Part shown: piece after piece, positions 45,051 to 58,170 of the stretch
Layout of the letters: every line of letters begins with the position of its first letter
How positions within the stretch are numbered: position 1 is the stretch's first letter
NCBI GenBank assembly: GCA_033239125.1
Contig: BSWB01000001.1
Coordinates: 29,353,501 to 29,417,500 of the forward strand
Direction: 5' to 3'
Length of the DNA stretch: 64,000 nucleotides
Source: Fagopyrum homotropicum
Taxonomy: Eukaryota > Streptophyta > Magnoliopsida > Caryophyllales > Polygonaceae
Position numbers and translations under genes: made by a program
Notes under the pieces: model-generated
Seen by the model: the letters and a program-made list of their open reading frames with translations, nothing else
What the model was told of the DNA's origin: nothing
Database searches by the model: none

Positions 45051-46776
45051 CCATACCTAGTCTGTAACGCCGTCTTAGGTATATTCTGATCTCTCACCCT
45101 CAACTGGTGATAACCCGATTTCAAGTCGATCCTCAAAAACACGGACGCTGCATCCAACTGGTCCAACAGATCATCTATGCGAGGTAGTGGATACTTGTTC
45201 TTGATGGTGACTTTGTTCAACTCTCTGTAGTCGATGCATAGCCTCATCGATCCGTCCTTCTTCCTCACAAATAATACTGGCGATCCCTAGGGGGACACAC
45301 TAGGGCGTATGAAACTCTTCTCAGCCAGTTCCACCAACTGCTTCTTCAGCTCAAGTAACTCTATTTGTGTCATGCGGTACGGGGCCTTCGAGATCGGTCT
45401 CGTGCCCAGCTCCAACTCAATGCTAAAATCAACGCTCCTCTGTGGAGGTAACCCTGGAAAGGTCGTCACTAAATACCTCTGCAAACTCACATGCAATTGG
45501 TATCTCCTCTACTGTCAAGCTCTTGCGTTCCTTCATGGCATAACACCAGAAGGCCTTGCAACTTTGTGCTATCAGTCTCGCTGCTCTCACAACGCTGATA
45601 ACGGAACCGAACTTTCCAAGGTCCCAACCTCGAAATATCACTCGTTGACCCTCCTCAGTGGCGACAGTCGGTCCTCCTACCAATGTCTAAGATCGCTCCA
45701 TGTCTCGTCATCCAATCCATCCCTAAGATCACGTCCTCATATGCTAATGACATGACTAGGAAATCTACCAGCCAATCTCGATCTCCCAAACGAATGGGGC
45801 AGTCGTAAATCTCTCGGGTTCCTCTAAATTTACTCCCATAAGGTAATCCTATCATAATTGGTATCCCCTCTACATTAGCTAAGGACAACCTATCTACGCA
45901 TGCATCGGATATAAAGGAGTGCGTAGCACCCGTATCAAACAAAACTCGTACGGGTAAGTCATGGATCCAGATAGTACCTGTGGTCCTCGGTGCCTCTGGC
46001 TGATCATCACTCCTCAACTCAAACACCCGCTCCGGGGCTCCCTTGGTATCAGCTGCACTACCACGTCCCCTGCCCCGACTGGATCCCTGCATAGAGCTCT
46101 GTAAGGAAGGATATCTTGGAGCCTGATACTGTTGCTGACCTAGGGCTCGGTACTGCTACAACTGACTCGGAACTTGATACTGTGGTGGCCTTTGTCCACC
46201 CCCAAATAGAACTGCAGGGGAAGAACCCTACTGAGACGGAGCCTTGCCCTAGCGGCAAAATACTGTTCTATGTCCAGACTTGCCACACTGAAAGCAGGTC
46301 ACTAACGGCTTCGTGCAGTTCGATCGGATGTGTCCGTAGCCACTGCATGTATGACACTGTGAAACCCTAGCTGGAGTTTGAACTGTAGCGGTGTGACTAT
46401 GTCATCCCTGAGTCTGTCATCGTCCATAACCCGATACTCCCATACTACCACTAGCATATCCTGTCCTTTGTCGCTTATCTGGCCTATCTGACTGAGCAGC
46501 TCTCCTAGGACCTGGCCTATCTCTCTCATAGGCAGAAGCTCTGTCCTGATAATCTACAAGAGACTCGCAAAAAAATCTTGCCAGATACGAACGAGTGCTC
46601 TCTCTCAACCTCCGGGAAAAGAGGTATACATGCTGCTCTTCCGGAGGTGCATCTGGGCCAAGTAGTGTCAACTCCTTCTAAAACTTCTTAGCTGCCTCAA
46701 CAACAGGAATATCCTCAAAGCCCGCCTCAATGAAGTCCTGAAATCTCTCTCTTCTCAACGAGGCAGGGTAGTACCT
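45051..46776 (-). pseudogene. C2 gag C-terminus, protease and RT upstream part
   Basis: Minus strand. The Gag part (46417-46776) is followed by two CCHC knuckles (46250-46365; spacing C-X2-C-X4-H-X4-C). The protease (about 45700-46000) has VLFDTGATHSFIS and VILGMDWM. A linker leads to RT with KKDGSMRLCIDYRELN (near 45230) and FLRIDLKSGYHQL. Frameshifts lie near 45680 and 45450, and a TAG at 45287 replaces the conserved Trp before GSPVLF. The frame is cut at 45051 by the solo LTR and at 46776 by E4. The family is a chromovirus, probably Tekay/Del-like. Confidence 0.85.
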
Positions 46777-48455
46777 TGTTCGCCACTTAGCGTGCGTGCA
46801 AATAAGCTTTAAATTTATAAAACTAGAATCAAGCAAGCGAACCCGCAGTGTACGGATCGACGTAGTTAAGCAAGAATTCCAGAGTATCGAACACAGGGAT
46901 TTGGGGGGTTAAATCCAGTTATAAATCGTCAAGCAAGTAAATGGATGAGCTTTGCAAATATATTAGGAAAACAACAACCCTAAAGATCCAAGTATCTAAT
47001 TGTGGCAATCGATTCAAGATATACTAAAGAACTAAGGACAGAGTTAAGAGTTGCAAAGGTATGCTAAGGTAAAGCAATGTACGGTGAAGTTCCAAGGCTT
47101 TATATGACTTATCTAAAGGTACTCTCTATAAAGGTTGTTGAGGCTTCAGTATAGAAAGGATCTAAAGACAAGAATTAATCTCAAATACCCAAACTTGTAA
47201 CCCAAGGATCAAGACTAACTAAACCAATTAAGGTTGTGACACTCGAAATCGAAGTAGAGGTTGTTGAGGCTTCACTACTACCTAAAAAAGGCAAGCCATG
47301 ACTAAGTTAAAGCAAATCTTTAACTTTGAATTAAAGTAAAAGCAAGGTTCGTAAACTGAAGTAAATTACGGTTAGATCTTGAGATTCCACGGCCGTGGAA
47401 CTCAAGAACACACCGTGATTTTGGTTCGTCGGCGATCCTCTCTAACTCTCAGGGTCCAATCTGTTTACGATCGATCTATCATCATCTAAGCCACAACTAT
47501 CAACCCTTCACCTTAGAATTGCTAAAGGGTTTTAGCCAATAACAGTAATTATGATATCAAATTCAAGATTTAAAAGAATGAAAGATGAAAACCTTCGAAA
47601 ACCTTTGATAAATCTCAAATCAATCTCAATCCACAAACAAGAATAATGATGTATAACAGATTCGGAATAACACAAACCAATCATGATCCTTGATAAGAAC
47701 AAAGAACGGGATGTCAATCCGCCTTCTAATCAAACCTAAGGACAAAGCGTAGCTTCCAAATCTTCAACTCTTCGCAAATCTCCGTTGCGAAATAGCAATC
47801 TCCACACGTCCAAATTAAAACCCTAGGCACGTGCAATAAGCGTAGGCAAAGTCTAAGCAGAGGTGACGGAATATCTCTCTTCCCGTCCTTTTATAGGTCA
47901 AGATAAAATATGAGTCCAGCCCATTGTGTAAAAGATCATGGCTACAAATTGAACGTTAAAAGATCGCCTAAATCACGGTTTCCTAAGATTCCACGCCCGT
48001 GGTTTAGAGCGTGGTTTAGAGCGTGGAATTTCATCACGGTTGCTTCATATCTTCCACGGCCGTGTAATCACTGGAGTGCTCCACGCTTGTGTTGCCAAAG
48101 TTCCACGGCCGTGGTTTAGAGCGTGGACTCTAGTACGGCCGTATTTTAGAGCGTGGAACACAAGTAGCTCGTAATTCTCCTTTGTTTTGTATCATTCTTC
48201 ATCCTAGCATCTTCCTTAGCTCCCTTCTGATGTCCTCAATCCTCGGACATGCTCAATTCATCTCCATCCTCCTTCAATCCGTTCGGTTTTAGCTCTTATT
48301 CGCCTACAATCAACACAAAGCTTTATGTAGACCTCTATATCGACAATATAGATAAACTAGCTCACAATTGCTTCAATGCTTTATCAATGACCACCAATAT
48401 GGATGAAATACACTTAGAAAACGTGCCTAAAATACCACAATATTTCATGCTAACA
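46777..48455 (-). repeat. 3' LTR of E4 (1679 bp)
   Basis: In element orientation it runs from TGTTAGCATG (at 48455) to GCGAACA (at 46777). Palindrome clusters lie at 47964-48160 (upstream of the TATA box CCTATAAAAGG at 47887-47897) and 47363-47420 (triplet module). CAACAACCT repeats appear as AGGTTGTTG near 47137 and 47267. Confidence 0.95.
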
Positions 48456-49818
48456 AATAACCCCATACTTGCCACATGCTTGTCCCTAAGCAAGGTCTTT
48501 CAAAAGCTTTAAAACTCAAGTTAGGATGAAATATGTGTACATTCTCAAAGCAAAACTTCTTTTAGATGAATGTGCTTTCTAGTCAATAGATCATTCTCAA
48601 ATCTTGCTTCATTAGTTTATAAGACTTTCATACACATAATCAAAGAGTAAAGAGTAAAGAAGGCTCATGAATTGATCAAACTTCCATGTAAACATCATAA
48701 CCTTCAAACATTATCAAAATCAAACATAAGAAACTTCAATTTAGATCACCAAGTCATATATCATTCTCTTGATCTTAAGGACTTTCAAACAAGGTCTAGA
48801 ATGCGGAAAAGGAAGGAAAACTTTAAGGAATGTGGTGCATGAATCCGGGAAAGTGGATAACTAACTCTTTTCTTTTTCTCTTGCGGTTTCCGCAGCACTT
48901 TCAATTTAGAGCTTCTCTCTCTTCTTTTCAATTCATTTTTCGACTTTACTTTTGGAGTTATGGATAGAGGTGCACAAAAACCGAAGCCTAGGAGATTGGC
49001 GGTTCTCAATTTTGCGAGATGCCTCAAACCCTTGATGCACATACCATAATCCGCTAGGAATATCGCTCAATCTGACTTTGGCAAGACACAAACACCCGGC
49101 TATGTGAATGGTGCCGAGTTACTCATCGTCATGATTGACTTCCCCAAACCTATAATTTCTTTCTATTCTTTTGAATGCAAAATATTGCTTTCATGGCCCT
49201 CCCACATCAAACATGCCAAATATCAACTCCTCCAAATTCCCGGATAGGTAAAGGAGGTCATTATTTCAATGAGGGCTAAATGATCAAAGAAAGAAGAAAG
49301 AAAATCGAATTGCCTTAATCATCTCAAAAAGAAGTATAAGAACTTATCATGTGATTTCAACCTTGATTTCTCAATATGATTTAGGTAACACTCATCACAT
49401 TATGAAACTTGCAAAAGAGGAATAATCAACTCATTCAATTTCTTTTCAATTCACTATTTGTTTATGCATGTGATTGTCATCAAAACTCAATTCACAAGTA
49501 GTGGTTATCATAGAAATCATCTCTATCCTTAGAAGCACAAAATTTTCAAAATTTTTCAATTTTTATGGGTTTTTCAAAAGCTTTTTCATGCAATGCAATA
49601 ATGAAACGTGTAACAATAGAATGAACATGCAAGGTAGTCTCGATAAAAGCATACAAAAGTGAGTAAGAGTTATTACAAACTATTAGTCACACCCCACCCC
49701 ATACTTAGAACAAACATTGTCCCTAATGTTCAAAAAGAAAAAGAAGAAAAAGAAAGAAAGAAAAAAGGACTCACAAAACGGTGGTGGAGCGGCTAAAACG
49801 GTCGATCATCAAACGTCA
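48456..49818 (-). other. 3' noncoding region of E4
   Basis: There is no gene. In element orientation, the proximal stem-loop AACATT/AATGTT with loop AGGGAC is at 49713-49730, and AAGTATGGGGTGGGG follows (49690-49707). The structured block is at 48960-49152. The distal module has CTTGCTT, AGGGAC and AAGCATG, then AAGTATGGGG directly before the LTR (48456-48497). Confidence 0.75.
48960..49152 (-). other. conserved structured 3' noncoding element (E4)
   Basis: This is the minus-strand copy of the block at 2700-2900. Hairpin A is intact (GCCGAG/CCGGGT region near 49105). Hairpin B has one mismatch (CCAA against TCGG). Confidence 0.55.
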
Positions 49819-51365
49819 TCACTGAGGTGGAGGCGGTGGTGGAAACGGGGAGAAGCCGGGATCATAGTGCCGCCCGAACTGCTGGCGGTAAACATCTCTC
49901 ATCATGTGGTCAAGATCGGCGGCTCGTGCATCCCTAGCATCTGCACGGATCTCTAGAGCTCCTACCTTGCTGGAAAGGTCGGTGGCCCACTCTAGCAGCT
50001 GCTCGTACCAACCAGGCGGCTGGTTGTACCACGCCGGTGCATCTGAAGGTGCTGGTGCAGGTGGCGGCTGTACATGCCAAGGCGGTGGAGCTCCCATCCA
50101 ATCCGGCTGAGTGCTATACCATGAAGGAGGATCCGCCATCCAAGTAGGCCTCTCGCTCACACTAGCACGGCGAGAGGAAGAACCCGAAGCTCTAGTAGAG
50201 CGGGGAGAGTGTCTAGGAAGGTCAGGAACTGCATCCGGCTGATCCGGAAAGGTGCCAAAGTCATGATCAGCTCCTCCTCCCTCAAACTCGTCATCCCATC
50301 TCATCTCCTCCTCTACAACTGGTGGTGGTGGAACATAGGGAGGGACTACTAATCTGTTCGCATGCATGGCAGCAAACGTCTCCTTCCAGTTATGGTGTCC
50401 AGCCATAATGGAATACTCAGGAAGCCACTCAATGCCTCTCCCAGTCCTACTCTCCCAAGGGATAGCAGCATACGGTGGACCTCTATGTTTGGGGAAGATG
50501 ATGCCTCTAGTCATGAGGCTCTGTAGTCCTAGGGGTCTAGCTGCAATGCGTGTGCATGCTGAGAAGTCTACCCCTAACGTCCTAGCAAGGTGGGTCACCA
50601 CCCCCCGTATCCAATGTTACCAGCCCTCTTGTTCTTTAGCTTGCTCATAGTAGCAGCTAAGAGGGTGGCGCAGTCAACAGGTCTACCGTACAGCATACAA
50701 TAGAGAAGGAAAAGCTCGTCTGTCTTGATTTTTTGAGGCGTCTCCGTCATAGGGAAGAGACACTCAGAAAGCACTCTATGAGCAATCTTCAAGGCTAGAT
50801 GATAGATCAATCTAGCCTTGGTATCAGCAGGCTGCCAGCGGTCCTCACTGGCGTAAATCATCACAATCTCCTCCCAGAAATCCTTGGCGTATACGCCACT
50901 GGGGAATCGACCATTAAAGGTCTCGTGGAACCCAAAGAAGGCTCCAAACTTTCTAATGGAAAACTCATAGTTTCTTTCCATCAGCCGGAAAGAAACGGTC
51001 CTGTCAACATGACTATGCTCGAAAGAGACTACAAACTCCCTAGTAATCTCCTCATAAGCATCTTCCCGAATAGCGGAGAAGATGACTAGTCCGGCTCTAT
51101 CTAGGAGATAAGTAAGGTCCCCTACAACATGTAAAGGTTCTAACTCCTCAAGGAGTAGATACCTAGGTCCTATGACCGCTCTCTTATGGATCCTCTCTAA
51201 AGCTTCGAGATGATCGTCATGGATAGTAGGAATCCTAGGGGGAGGTGGTGATGGTGATGATGGAGGTGATGGAGGCTCAGCGGGTGGTGCTCTAGAAGAG
51301 GAAGAGGGGTTGCCTTTCCTTTTCTTATCCTTGTTTCTACCAGACACTCTTCTCACAAAATCCAT
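49819..51365 (-). pseudogene. ORF3 of E4 with one frameshift
   Basis: The start MDFVRRVSGRNKDKKRKG is nearly that of E1, so the ATG at 51365 is preferred to the upstream in-frame ATG at 51449, which lies in the palindrome cluster. The conserved domain includes TETPQKIKTDELFLLYCM. One base is missing near 50605, within the GNIGYGG(I)VTH block, and the rest continues in another frame as VTHLARTLGVDFSACTR to the tail RDVYRQQFGRHYDP and a poly-Pro end. A single indel separates it from an open frame. Confidence 0.85.
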
Positions 51366-51376
51366 GTTCTGTCGAA

Positions 51377-51432
51377 AACCACGGTCTGTTCTAAGGTTTC
51401 CACGGCCGTGGAATGTACAAGGACCGTGGTTC
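51377..51432 (-). promoter_or_regulatory. palindrome cluster before ORF3 start (E4)
   Basis: In element orientation: AACCACGGTCC, the palindrome TTCCACGGCCGTGGAA, AACAG and ACCGTGGTT, ending just upstream of the ATG. Confidence 0.7.
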
Positions 51433-51796
51433 GTCTTGAAAAATCTCAAAACTCAGCAAAATCACACCAAACTCAGCAGCAAGCAGTCCTAGACTAATTT
51501 CCGTCCAATTCCAATCAGTTCTCCTAAAAATTCTATCAAAAACGAAGCCGAATCGACAAAGAGAAGGAAAGAGTGAAAAACCTAGGTTTTCGGATTTTGG
51601 AATTCGAATTCCGTCTTCTCCGGTGATTTACCGCTTGAATTGTTGCTTGGATCTTGTTGGTGATTGGATTTGCTTCAGTTTTTGCCAAAGAATCGTCAAA
51701 AACGATTAATGAATGAGGAATTGAGAGATGGGGCGTGGATTCGGCAATTTGGGCGTGGAATGGGGTTTGTGTTGTGTGTTTTGTGAAGAAACGTGG

Positions 51797-51955
51797 TTTA
51801 TATAGTGGCCGTAAAAATGTTTGAAAATCGCGGTCTATCGGGGGGTTCCACGGCCGTGGAATTGTACGGAACCGTGGTTTTGGTGATTTTTCTCAGGCTT
51901 TTGAAAATTACGGTCACTGTAGCTGTCACGGCCGTGGTTTTGGCCGTGGAACTCT
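51797..51955 (-). promoter_or_regulatory. palindromes and internal TATA box (E4)
   Basis: In element orientation, sites including CCACGGCCAAAACCACGG, a CCGTGACAG half-site and TTCCACGGCCGTGGAA (51847-51862) precede TATATAAA (51797-51804) by about 45 bases or more. Confidence 0.65.
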
Positions 51956-52135
51956 CTGTAATGTGTCAAAGTCCAAGTTTCGTCAATTTTCTTCAAGCTT
52001 TTCCTTTCCCCTTTCTTTTCCATTGTTCCTACATCCAAAAACACGAACATACCGGAAGGCATCGAAGGCAAAACAAAGCAAAACGTCTAAACTAAACTAA
52101 TCTATGAATCAAAAACAAAAACGTAAGTGCAATAC

Positions 52136-52184
52136 CTTGGGTTTCCTCCCAAGAAGCGCTTTGTTTAAGGTCCGTAGCTAGACC
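52136..52184 (-). other. conserved post-pol hairpin element (E4)
   Basis: In element orientation AAAGCGCTTCTTGGGAGGAA and ACCCAAGG follow the pol end. CTTGGG pairs with CCCAAG (6 bp). Confidence 0.55.
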
Positions 52185-52195
52185 ATATTCGCACT

Positions 52196-55100
52196 TATTC
52201 GAGTGCGGTAGGCGCGAACTCTTCAGCTTGGAGTTCCGGTGTGTACTTCTTGAGTCGTTGACCGTTCACCTTAAAGCTTCCGCCCTTTTCACCCCATACT
52301 TCAACTGCACCATGGGGAAAAACACGTTTGATTAGAAAAAGGTCCAGTCCAACGAGATTTAAGATTACCTGGAAAGAGACGAAGCCTTGAATTGAAGAAG
52401 AGAACTTGATCTTCTTCTTTGAGGTCCTTTGGGATGATATGCTTATCATGTCAACGCTTCGCTCTTTCTTTATAGATCTTGGCGTTTTTGTAGGCGTTCA
52501 AGCGAAGTTCTTCAAGCTCATTTAGGTCCAAGAGACGCTTCTCTCCCGCTTCCTTCATGCTGAAATTTAACCACTTGATTGCCCAAAACGCCTTGTACTC
52601 CAACTCTACCGGTAAGTGACAAGACTTCCCATACACAAGGTTGTATGGTGTAGTTCCGATGGGAGTCTTATATGCAGTCCGGTACGCCCACAATGCATCA
52701 TCTAGCTTCAAAGACCAATCCTTCCTAGTCCTTGAAACCGTCTTCTCTAGGATTCCTTTGATCTCCCGGTTTGAAATCTCCACTTGTGCACTAGTTTGTG
52801 GATGATAAGGGGTGGCGATCTTGTGAGTCACCCCATACTTAGCTAAAAGAGCTTCGAAACGCCGGGCAATGAAGTGAGAACCTCCATCACTAATGATAGT
52901 CCGTGGTGTCCCAAATCGTGGGAAGATGGTCTTGTTAAAGAACTTGATCACTACCATGGCATCATTGGTGGGAAAGGCAATTGCTTCAACCCATCTCGAA
53001 ACATAATTCACCGCTAAAAGTATGTATTGGTTTCCACAAGAAGATGGGAAAGGTCCCATGAAGTCTACTCCCCATACGTCAAAGATCTCCACCTCTTGGA
53101 TGTTGTTGAGAGGCATCTCATTCCTCCTAGATATATTTCCTGTTCTTTGACAAGCATCGCAGTAGGAAACAAAGGTTTGCACATCTTTAAATAGAGTAGG
53201 CCAAAAGAATCCAGATTGCAATACCTTAGCGCTAGTCTTGTTCGAACTAGCGTGTCCTCCACAAGGTAGTGAATGACAATGGCGGATGACACTTTGCATC
53301 TCATCTTCCGGCACACATCCCCGAATAATGCCATCCGGACCTCTCTTAAAGAGGAGAGGTTCATTCCAAAAGTATTCCCGAATATCCTTAAAGAACTTCT
53401 TTCTTTGTGCGTAGGATAATCCGGGCGGTAATTCCTGACAAACTAAATAGTTAACAAAATCAGCAAACCATGGTTCGTTACCTTTGGTGATCACATCGAT
53501 GCACTCCTCTATGATGTGTAAATGCTCGTCCGGAAAGGAGTCATCTATAGGTAGATGGTCGTCCTCTAGATGTGTTAGGCGACTCAAATGATCCGCAACA
53601 GAATTTTCCGAACCCTTCTTGTCGCGGATCTCTAGATCGAATTCTTGTAGGAGAAGAATCCATCTAATTAGCCTTGGCTTCGCATCCTTCTTTGCAAGGA
53701 GATACCGGATCGCAGCATGATCCGTGTACACAATCACCTTTGCACCTACAAGATAAGAGCGAAATTTGTCAATTGCATATACAATAGCTAAGAATTCTTT
53801 TTCGGTAGTAGCGTAGTTGAGCTGCGCTTCATCTAGCGTCTTGCTAGCGTAGTAGATAGCGTGGGTTCGTCCTTCCTTTCTTTGCCCAAGAACAACTCCT
53901 ATAGCTACGTCACTTGCGTCACACATAACCTCAAAGGGAAGATTCCAATCCGGTGGTTGGATAATCGGGGCTGAAATTAGAGCTTCCCGAATCATATTAA
54001 ACGCATCTAAGCATTCCTGCAAAAAGTCAAAAACTGCATCCTTCATCAATAGATTAGTTAGCGGTTTTGATATTTTAGAGAAATCCTTTATGAAACGCCT
54101 ATAAAATCCAGCATGTCCTAGAAAACTTCTTATCCCTTTCACCGAAGTTGGGAGAGGAAGCTTTTCTATTGTCTCTATTTTAGCTTTATCCACCTCAATC
54201 CCTCTACTAGAGATTAAGTGTCCTAATACAATGCCTTCTTTCACCATGAATTGACACTTCTTCCAATTAAGAACTAGGTTAGTGTCTTCACACCTTTGTA
54301 ACACAAGAGCAAGGTTAGAAAGACAATTGTTAAAAGAGGAACCATAAACGGAGAAGTCATCCATAAAAACCTCCATGATTTCCTCTATATATTCCGAGAA
54401 GATGGCCATCATGCACCTTTGAAAGGTGGCTGGGGCGTTGCAAAGCCCGAACGGCATCCTCCTATAGGCAAACGTACCCCACGGGCACGTGAACGTGGTC
54501 TTTTCTTGATCATCCGGGTGTATCGGAATCTGAAAGAAACCACTATAACCGTCAAGATAGCAAAAGTGTAAATGTTGTGCTAACCTTTCAAGCATTTGAT
54601 CGATGAAGGGTAGTGGGAAGTGATCCTTCCTCGTCGCGTTGTTTAGCTTGCGGTAGTCTATACACATCCTCCATCTTGTTACGGTTCGAGTAGGAATGAG
54701 TTCGTTGTTTTTGTTGGTGATGACCGTCAGTCCTCCCTTCTTCGGAACCACTTGTACGGGACTCACCCACTTGCTATCGGAGATAGGATAGATGATACCT
54801 GCATCAAGTAGTTTAAGGATTTCCTTCTTGACAACCTCCTTCATGGTCGGATTCAACCGCCTTTGAGGTTGTCGCGAAGTTCTAAAGTCCTCTTCCATTA
54901 AGATCTTGTGCATGCATAGGGAAGGTTTGATTCCAACTAAATCCTCTATAGTATATCCTAAGGCTTTCCTATGTTTCTTAAGGACAACCATAAGCTTACT
55001 ATGTTCATCTATGCTCAAGTCGGAACTAACAATTACCGGAAAGGTAGAATTAGGTCCAAGAAATGCGTACCTTAGATGTGTAGGAAGTGGTTTCAATTCA

Positions 55101-58068
55101 ACCACTATGGGAGTCTCCAATGGCTCTTGAGGAGCATCCGATGCTTCCTTAGAAGTATCTAAGGATGTAGAAGGTTTTGGAGAAGAATCAAGAGAAGTTG
55201 TAGAAGAGACACAATTTCCTTCGAACTCACCCAAAATTACGGCACCCCTGCCTTCTCCACAGCCGTAATTTTGGGCGTGGAAAACAAATACGGTGTCTCT
55301 GTTCCCTCCACGGCCGTGTAACTCCCTGGAGTGCTCCACGCTTTTGTTGGTGAAATCCACGGCCGTGGAATAGGCCGTCTGACCGTGGATCCGTACGTTT
55401 TCTGCCTCATCGTGGAGTTTCTCGAACTCTTCTTCACACACTTCTTCTTGTGTCTCTAAGGCTTCAATTGCCTCATTGCACTCCTCTTCTTCCCCTATAT
55501 CCATTATGCTCATAGAAATAACTTTTTGCAAGGGATCTTTGAAGAGAATAGAACTTACCTCCTCTCTAGATAGCTCTTCGTCTTGGATATTGAATATATC
55601 CTCATCGAAGGCTGGTTCCTTCACCAAAGTGGAAAGAACGAACTCTACCTTCTCTTCTCCTATGTCAAAGGCGAGTCTAGCATTCTTGCAATCGACTATG
55701 CAGCCGGATGTTGCAAGAAACGGTCTTCCGAGAATGATCGGGACCGGACTATTTGAAGGAATGTCAAGCACAACAAAATCAATAGGAACATAGAACTTAC
55801 CAAGATTGACCGGGACGTCTTCAACTATAACGACGGGACGAGTTATGGAACGATCCGCCATGTACAACGTCATCTTTACCGGTTTAGGATCGCCCAAACC
55901 GATCTTCCTACACAAGGCAAGCGGAATGATGCTCACGCTTGCTCCCAAATCACATAATGCATCATATGTGACATCTCCCACTCCTATGGGAATACAAAAT
56001 GACCCCGGATCCTTTAGCTTTGGGGGCATCTTCTCTTTCATGGTTTTGATGAGATCCGACGAATCCGAACTCATCTTAACCTCTCCAAAATCCTCAAGTT
56101 TTCTCTTGTTAGAGAGGATCTCCTTTAAGAACTTTTCATAAGCCGGCATACCTACAATTGCATCAATGAAAGGTATATTAATATGCAGTTTGCTCATGAG
56201 TTCAATAAACTTACCGAATTGCTTGTCTAGTCGCGCTCTCGCTCTAGATTGCGAGAATGGTAGGGGAGGTTTGTAAGCTGGAGGAGGAACGTAGACATCT
56301 TCCTTCTCCTTCCCCTTTTCTTTCTCTTTCTCAACGGGGACTTCTACAAACTTAGGCTGCGGGTCGGTAGTTGTTACTCCGCTCCTAGTTGTGATTGCCA
56401 TCACCCTTCCTTTTGGGTTGTCCTCCGTCTTTCCTGGAAGTTTCCCTTGATTCCTAGAAACTTCCTCCACATGACTAAACATTTGGTTTTCTAAAACCTT
56501 TTGGGCTTTATCAACCTTAGTTATGTGATCATCAACCTTGATGATGCGAGTCTCCAATCCTTGAAGCTTGCCCAAAATTGTTTCCAACATGGGATCAGGC
56601 TTCTCTTTCCCCAAAGTACTTCCACCATTAGATGTTTGCCCCTGGCTTTTCAAAGGAGTGGAAGAAGAGGAAGGTGGAGTTAGTGAATTTGAATTTCCTG
56701 AATTGGAATAAGAATTACCGGAATTTTGTTGGTTGGGACGCCAATTGTTGTTGTTTGAACCCCTATTGTTGTTCCAATTTTTGTTCCGGTTATTGTTGTT
56801 GTTGTTCCAATTGTTCCGGTTGTTGTTCCGGTTGTTGCCTAAATAACCCACATCTTGCTCCTTTTGCTTTGGAAAGTTGGTTTTGATGGCTTCCTTCAAC
56901 TCTTTAATCTCCGTATTGAGAGAAAAGATTTGAGTTTGAGCTGCTTGTGATAGCTTTGCTCCTTGATCTACATGATTCGCCTCCACTTTCCGATGAGAAT
57001 ACTTCTCAATAACTCGTGCTTGCTTCTCAATGAAGTCCCAAGCGTCATCTTCCCTCATGTCCATGAATGTACCACATGAAAGGGATTGGAGCTTGAATTG
57101 TGTCTCCACATCCAGCCCCTTATAGTATATCTTCAATAGCGCCAATTTGGATATGCCATGATGAGGGCAATCCAATAGCAAATCTTGAAATCTTTCCCAA
57201 GATTGAAACAAACTTTCGTTAGATCTCATTGAAAATGCATTAATCTTACCTCTTAACTCCGCCGTTTTAGATGGCGGAAAGAACTTAGTGAGGAATTCCG
57301 AAGAAAGATCCTCCCATGTCTCAAGTTTCCCACTTGGAAGAGCTTGATACCAAGACAATGCTTTCCCCTTCAAGGAGAAGAAGAAAGGCTTGAGTTTATA
57401 GCTGTTGGTAGTTGCATTCTTTGGCTTCATTGTCTCCATCATGATCTCAAAATTTTGTAGATGTTGGTGTAGAGATTCAGCGCTTGTTCCACCAAATTGA
57501 TTTTGGCGAACAATGGTAATAACTTGAGGGTTGAAGCTAAACCCTTGTGCATCATCAGCATCAAAGTTCACTCCTAAACGGCGTGGTTGCTCCGTTGGAT
57601 CCATCCTTTGGCCAAGAGTTCTTGGCTCCTCATCTACACGTTCGACTCTCGCACCTCTAGGTAGAACACGGCGATTTGCAGCTGGCCGTGGAAAGAACGG
57701 GTTCACATTGATCGTTGGATCAATTTCCTCTAGTGGTGGCATGGAGGAGTCGCTATCCTCATTGGATGAGTTGGCTCTAACCGATCTTCCCGGTCTCCTT
57801 CTTCTCTTTTTCTCCTTGAGGTTGTTTATTTCCAACCTCATTTGGAACATCATGTCCGATAGATCATCAACCTTCATTTGATGACGATCCATCTCTTCCC
57901 TACGAGTCTTCTCACTCCATTGGAGTTGAGCTTCCTTTTCCGCTAACTCCGTTTGGTAATCACATTCTCTTTCTTCAGCCATTTTCTTTCCTTAAGCTTT
58001 CTCCTTAAAGTCCTCTCAAGCTCTTGATCAAGAGGTAAGAGGTCTTCGTTGTTCCTAGACCTGCGCAT
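52196..58068 (-). pseudogene. gag-pol of E4, nearly intact
   Basis: One open frame of 1843 codons runs from 57982 to 52451. The family start (MRRSRNNEDL, 58068) lies upstream, but one A is missing near 57990, so the open frame begins at MAEERECDYQ. Order: coiled-coil N-terminus, Gag (57060-57500), an Asn-rich tract without a zinc knuckle (56700-56840), protease with DLGASVSIIPL (near 55940), RT with FMDDF (near 54360), RNaseH with MCDASD (near 53920), and integrase with the HHCC finger (53150-53290), DFMGPF (53055), SDGGSHF (52885) and NREIKG (52755). Near the integrase C-terminus a TGA at about 52451 replaces Trp, and a frameshift near 52345 shifts the last 30 residues. Three small lesions therefore separate it from an intact polyprotein. 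Confidence 0.9.
55232..55392 (-). promoter_or_regulatory. palindrome cluster inside E4 gag-pol coding region
   Basis: It lies between protease and RT. A 61-base block (55308-55368), bounded by CCACGGCCGTGTA and CCACGGCCGTGG, closely resembles the 61-base block at 48054-48114 in the LTR, with differences only in the middle. The coding region thus carries an LTR-like cluster in frame. Confidence 0.75.
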
Positions 58069-58146
58069 ACACTCGAAGAGATATCAAATAACAAGGGAAA
58101 AGCTCCCAAGCTTGACAACCGATAACCGAATTCGGCCTAAACCAAA

Positions 58147-58164
58147 TCCCCGGAAACGGCACCA
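58147..58164 (-). other. tRNA-Asp primer-binding site (E4)
   Basis: It is a 16 of 18 match to the tRNA-Asp PBS, with changes at TGGTGCC and GTTTCC. It lies 6 bases inside the 5' LTR. Confidence 0.85.
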
Positions 58165-58170
58165 AAAACT

